Assembly: GCA_016839655.1 (NCBI GenBank)
Contig: JAEOTW010000170.1
Coordinates: forward strand, 1-7,650
DNA: 7,650 nucleotides
Source: Promethearchaeota archaeon
Lineage (GTDB): Archaea > Asgardarchaeota > Lokiarchaeia > Sigynarchaeales > SOKP01
Direction of reading: 5' to 3'
Below the pieces are notes generated by a model. It saw only the letters and a program-made list of their open reading frames with translations, ran no database searches and was not told the DNA's origin. The position numbers were made by a program, and so were the translations under genes. Each line of letters opens with the position of its first letter. Within the stretch, counting starts at the first letter, position 1. Shown here piece after piece: positions 5,614 through 7,650 of the stretch.

Positions 5614-7137
5614 ATGGAAATATATGACCTAGTAGTTATTGGGAGTGGAGTAGGATTAACTGTTCTAAATACAGGACTTCAATTTGGAATGAAATGTGCA
5701 CTTGTAGAAAATACAAAAATGGGAGGTACATGTCTAACAAGAGGGTGCATTCCTTCTAAAGTACTGGTTCATCCTGCTGATTTAGTTCGCGAAGCTCAAC
5801 ATGCTGAAAAAGTTGGTATTAAATTTAATGTAGAACGTATCGATTGGGAACTTATAACCAAAAGAATGTGGTCTCAAATCGATGAAAGCAAACTGATGGA
5901 TGAAGGACTTTCCACTGTACCCAATTTAGATGTTTATAAGGGTGTAGGGGAATTTATAGGAGAATATGAAATAAATGTTCTAGATACAAAAAAGAGTAAA
6001 GAGTTAGGACATTTTAGAGGCAAAAAATTTGTAATAGCTTCGGGTGCAAGATCATTCATACCCCCAATAGAGGGAATAGAAGATGTAGACTATATTACTA
6101 ACGAAAATTTCTTTGGTGATAGATTTCCAAAGAAACCATGGGAAAGTCTTATAATAATTGGTGGTGGAGTAATTGCTGCTGAATTCGCCCATATTTTCTC
6201 TGCAATGGGAACTGAAGTAACTATTGTAGAGATGTTACCAAGGTTAGTTATAACAGAAGAACCTGAAATCAGTAAATTTTTAGAAAATAATTTCAGAAAA
6301 CATATGAATGTCTTAGTAAATGAAAAGGCAGTAAAAACATATTTGAACAAGAAACAAAAAGCCGTTTTGATTAAAAACATGCAAACAGGAGTAGAAAGGG
6401 AAATTGTAGCAGAAGAAATACTTATTGCTGCGGGAAGAAAATCAAATGCAGATCTATTAAAAGTTGAAAATACTGGAGTTGAAATAGATAAGAGAGGTTG
6501 GATAAAAACCAACCAATACTTAGAAACTAATAAGTCAAATATTTGGTGTATAGGTGATGCTAATGGACTTTATCAATTTCGTCACAAGGCAAATTATGAG
6601 GCAGAAATTTGTACTAATAATATATTTGGACCAGAAGATCAAAAGAGATCTGTTGATTATTCTGCAGTTCCCTGGGCGATCTTTACATACCCACAAATAG
6701 GACATGTTGGAATGACTCAAGCTGAAGCGATTGAAAAAGATTATGAAATTTATGTAGCTTTGAAGAAGTATTCAACCGTAGCAAAAGGATTTGCTATGGG
6801 TTTTGAGAATGGCAAAGAAGATGATGGATTTGTTAAATTAATAGTTGATAAATCATATAAAATCTTAGGAGCACATGTAATAGGTCCTCATGCTGCTCTT
6901 TTAGTACAACCATTCGTTTACTTGATGAATTCAGGATTTACTTGTACCCTACCTGAATTTAAAGATGAGGTGAATATAACTAAAGTAGAAAAAGCGTGTC
7001 CAGAAGCGGGATCATTTATGCCTATTTATCATTCGATGGTTATTCACCCTTCACTTAATGAAGTTACAGGTTGGGCAATCGGTAATTTGAAACCAGTAAA
7101 CATTAAAGTGGAACATCACGAACACCATCATAGTTAA
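5614..7137 (+). CDS. Dihydrolipoamide dehydrogenase-family FAD/NAD-dependent disulfide oxidoreductase
   Basis: A soluble homodimeric flavoenzyme of 507 residues that should move electrons between NAD(H) and a disulfide substrate. The FAD-binding N-terminus is VVIGSGVGLTVL (7-18). The redox disulfide is GGTCLTRGCIPSK (37-49), with C40 and C45 in the CxxxxC spacing of the family. The NAD-binding Rossmann motif is IIGGGVIAAEF (181-191), with E206 closing the second strand, which favours NAD over NADP. The second FAD motif is CIGDANG (312-318). The dimerisation domain starts near 349 (PWAIFTYPQIGHVGMT) and ends with the catalytic dyad H478/E483 in HPSLNE. Three oddities: the third glycine of GxGxxG is Leu15; a segment at about 442-475 is some 24 residues longer than in classical lipoamide dehydrogenases and holds C444 and C461; and the tail is His-rich (HHEHHHS, 501-507). 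No lipoyl-complex genes are adjacent, and there is no mercuric-reductase C-terminal Cys pair. Exact substrate is uncertain (lipoamide, another thiol, or a protein disulfide). Confidence 0.9.
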   Translation: MEIYDLVVIGSGVGLTVLNTGLQFGMKCALVENTKMGGTCLTRGCIPSKVLVHPADLVREAQHAEKVGIKFNVERIDWELITKRMWSQIDESKLMDEGLSTVPNLDVYKGVGEFIGEYEINVLDTKKSKELGHFRGKKFVIASGARSFIPPIEGIEDVDYITNENFFGDRFPKKPWESLIIIGGGVIAAEFAHIFSAMGTEVTIVEMLPRLVITEEPEISKFLENNFRKHMNVLVNEKAVKTYLNKKQKAVLIKNMQTGVEREIVAEEILIAAGRKSNADLLKVENTGVEIDKRGWIKTNQYLETNKSNIWCIGDANGLYQFRHKANYEAEICTNNIFGPEDQKRSVDYSAVPWAIFTYPQIGHVGMTQAEAIEKDYEIYVALKKYSTVAKGFAMGFENGKEDDGFVKLIVDKSYKILGAHVIGPHAALLVQPFVYLMNSGFTCTLPEFKDEVNITKVEKACPEAGSFMPIYHSMVIHPSLNEVTGWAIGNLKPVNIKVEHHEHHHS

Positions 7138-7149
7138 TCGTTTAATTAT

Positions 7150-7160
7150 AATTTTTCCTT
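7150..7160 (+). terminator. T-run end signal after the oxidoreductase gene
   Basis: AATTTTTCCTT begins 12 bases past the stop codon and is a plausible short archaeal T-tract terminator. The 8-mer AATTTTTC recurs at 7169-7176, exactly where the kinase remnant begins. Confidence 0.35.
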
Positions 7161-7169
7161 AATCTATGA

Positions 7170-7358
7170 ATTTTTCAGAGAGGATCAAAAGAAAAATCCT
7201 CGAACGGAGGTATGGGATTAGGATTATCACTTGTAAAAAAAACAATAGATCACTACAATGGTAAAATTTGGGTAGAAGATAGAATAAATGGGGATTGTAC
7301 TAAAGGAAGAAATTTTAATATTTTAATACCGAAGGAATTTAAGGAAAATATTCGATGA
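7170..7358 (+). pseudogene. 3' remnant of a second histidine kinase (end of the ATPase domain)
   Basis: In the frame starting at 7170 this encodes 62 residues and a TGA stop. The first 57 align without gaps to residues 760-816 of the kinase at 3035-5485, with about 36 identities by my count (63%). Shared blocks include GMGLGLSLVKK (the G2 ATP-lid motif), IWVEDRI and ILIP. The H-box, N-box and G1 box are absent, and a TGA at 7167-7169 closes the frame immediately upstream. The first in-frame ATG (7212) lies inside the G2 box, so it cannot make a working kinase. Divergence from the intact gene is mostly synonymous or conservative, so it came from a functional paralogue rather than a recent copy of this gene. 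A strong T run follows its stop, as for a true gene end. It begins 32 bases after the oxidoreductase stop, which places the breakpoint there. Confidence 0.85.
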
Positions 7359-7360
7359 AT

Positions 7361-7372
7361 AGTTTTTTTCTT
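7361..7372 (+). terminator. T-run terminator of the former kinase gene
   Basis: AGTTTTTTTCTT, with seven consecutive T, starts just after the TGA of the kinase remnant. It looks like the original terminator retained with the truncated 3' end. Confidence 0.5.
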
Positions 7373-7378
7373 GACTGG

Positions 7379-7388
7379 ATTTATAATG
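7379..7388 (+). promoter_or_regulatory. Possible TATA box of the methyltransferase gene
   Basis: ATTTATAATG would place a start near 7410 and give a leader of about 30 bases. An alternative A/T box (GATTTTTAAAC, 7413-7423) centred about 21 bases before the ATG would give a leaderless transcript. No Shine-Dalgarno sequence is seen. Confidence 0.3.
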
Positions 7389-7438
7389 ATAAAACTAACC
7401 ATCAACTATTTAGATTTTTAAACCAATATTAAGATTAG

Positions 7439-7650
7439 ATGGTATTAAAAAACAATAATTCAAAAACCGATAAAGCAATAGGGCAAGTTTTCACTCCAAG
7501 TTATATTGCTGAATTTATGGTTAATAACATCAATAAGTTTATCACAAATTGGAAGAATAGACCTAAGACATTAAGAATTTTAGAACCGTCAGTAGGAGAA
7601 GGTATATTTTTAAAATTTCTCTTAAAAAATGATTTCACAGATATAACTGC
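7439..7650 (+). CDS. N6-adenine DNA methyltransferase or type IIG-like restriction-modification enzyme, N-terminus (cut by window edge)
   Basis: The first 70 codons of a predicted SAM-dependent DNA methyltransferase. GQVFTPSYIAEFMV (residues 15-28) matches the motif X region of amino-methyltransferases of the type I HsdM and Eco57I-like families, where a G-x-x-x-TP signature leads into a helix. ILEPSVGEGIFL (47-58) is motif I, the SAM-binding loop, with E49-P50-S51 and G53/G55. The catalytic (N/D)PPY motif, target-recognition region and any nuclease domain lie beyond the right edge, so it could be a solitary methylase, an HsdM-like subunit or a fused IIG enzyme. An in-frame TAG lies directly before the ATG, which fixes the start. 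The gene begins 80 bases after the kinase remnant and is probably an independent unit. Accessory genes of this kind often sit at rearranged loci, in keeping with the truncated neighbour (inference). Confidence 0.85.
   Translation, partial: MVLKNNNSKTDKAIGQVFTPSYIAEFMVNNINKFITNWKNRPKTLRILEPSVGEGIFLKFLLKNDFTDIT

Noticed and set aside
6090..6512. Open frame of 140 codons on the minus strand
   Set aside because: Antisense to the NAD-binding domain of the oxidoreductase, whose motifs are all intact on the plus strand; composition is that of a shadow frame.
5614..7137. Mercuric reductase
   Set aside because: No N-terminal heavy-metal-binding domain and no C-terminal vicinal cysteine pair; the His-rich tail alone does not support mercury reduction.

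Overview
The window is very AT-rich and looks archaeal. Most genes are preceded by an A/T-rich TATA-like box 20-30 bases before an ATG with no Shine-Dalgarno sequence, which suggests leaderless transcripts. Genes end in runs of T. The histidine kinase carries an HDINNILQNI phosphoacceptor box and a WVEDRIKGDY-type C-terminus. I associate these with archaeal kinases, and from memory with Asgard (Lokiarchaeia-like) genomes. The domain call (Archaea) is fairly safe; the Asgard placement is an inference that needs a database search.

Layout, left to right. On the minus strand, positions 1-340 hold the N-terminal third of an ABC-transporter ATPase that runs off the left edge. Upstream of it, also on the minus strand, 631-1122 encodes a small winged-helix regulator with two C-terminal membrane helices. 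A 188-base divergent promoter region separates this regulator from 1311-2798 (+), a 495-residue protein of unknown function with four predicted membrane helices and a large soluble C-terminal part. Next comes 3035-5485 (+), a soluble four-PAS histidine kinase that starts at TTG. It is followed by 5614-7137 (+), a pyridine nucleotide-disulfide oxidoreductase of the dihydrolipoamide dehydrogenase family with a His-rich tail. Only 32 bases after that gene lies 7170-7358 (+), a gene remnant that is not an intact ORF. It encodes the last 57 residues of a second histidine kinase ATPase domain, about 63% identical to the end of the intact kinase, plus a short tail. The window closes with the start of an N6-adenine DNA methyltransferase or type IIG-like enzyme (7439 to the right edge).

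How the genes relate. Apart from the divergent regulator/membrane-protein pair and the possible regulator/ABC link, the genes look like separate transcription units, each with its own promoter-like and T-run signals. No response regulator, lipoyl-protein partner or restriction subunit is visible inside the window. The most informative structural signal is the kinase remnant: it points to a former tandem or paralogous kinase that lost its 5' part by deletion or rearrangement next to the oxidoreductase gene. I found no tRNA, rRNA, CRISPR array, insertion sequence or clear novel system. The best candidates for unexplored biology are the unknown membrane protein with its divergent membrane-anchored regulator, and the methyltransferase locus continuing past the right edge.
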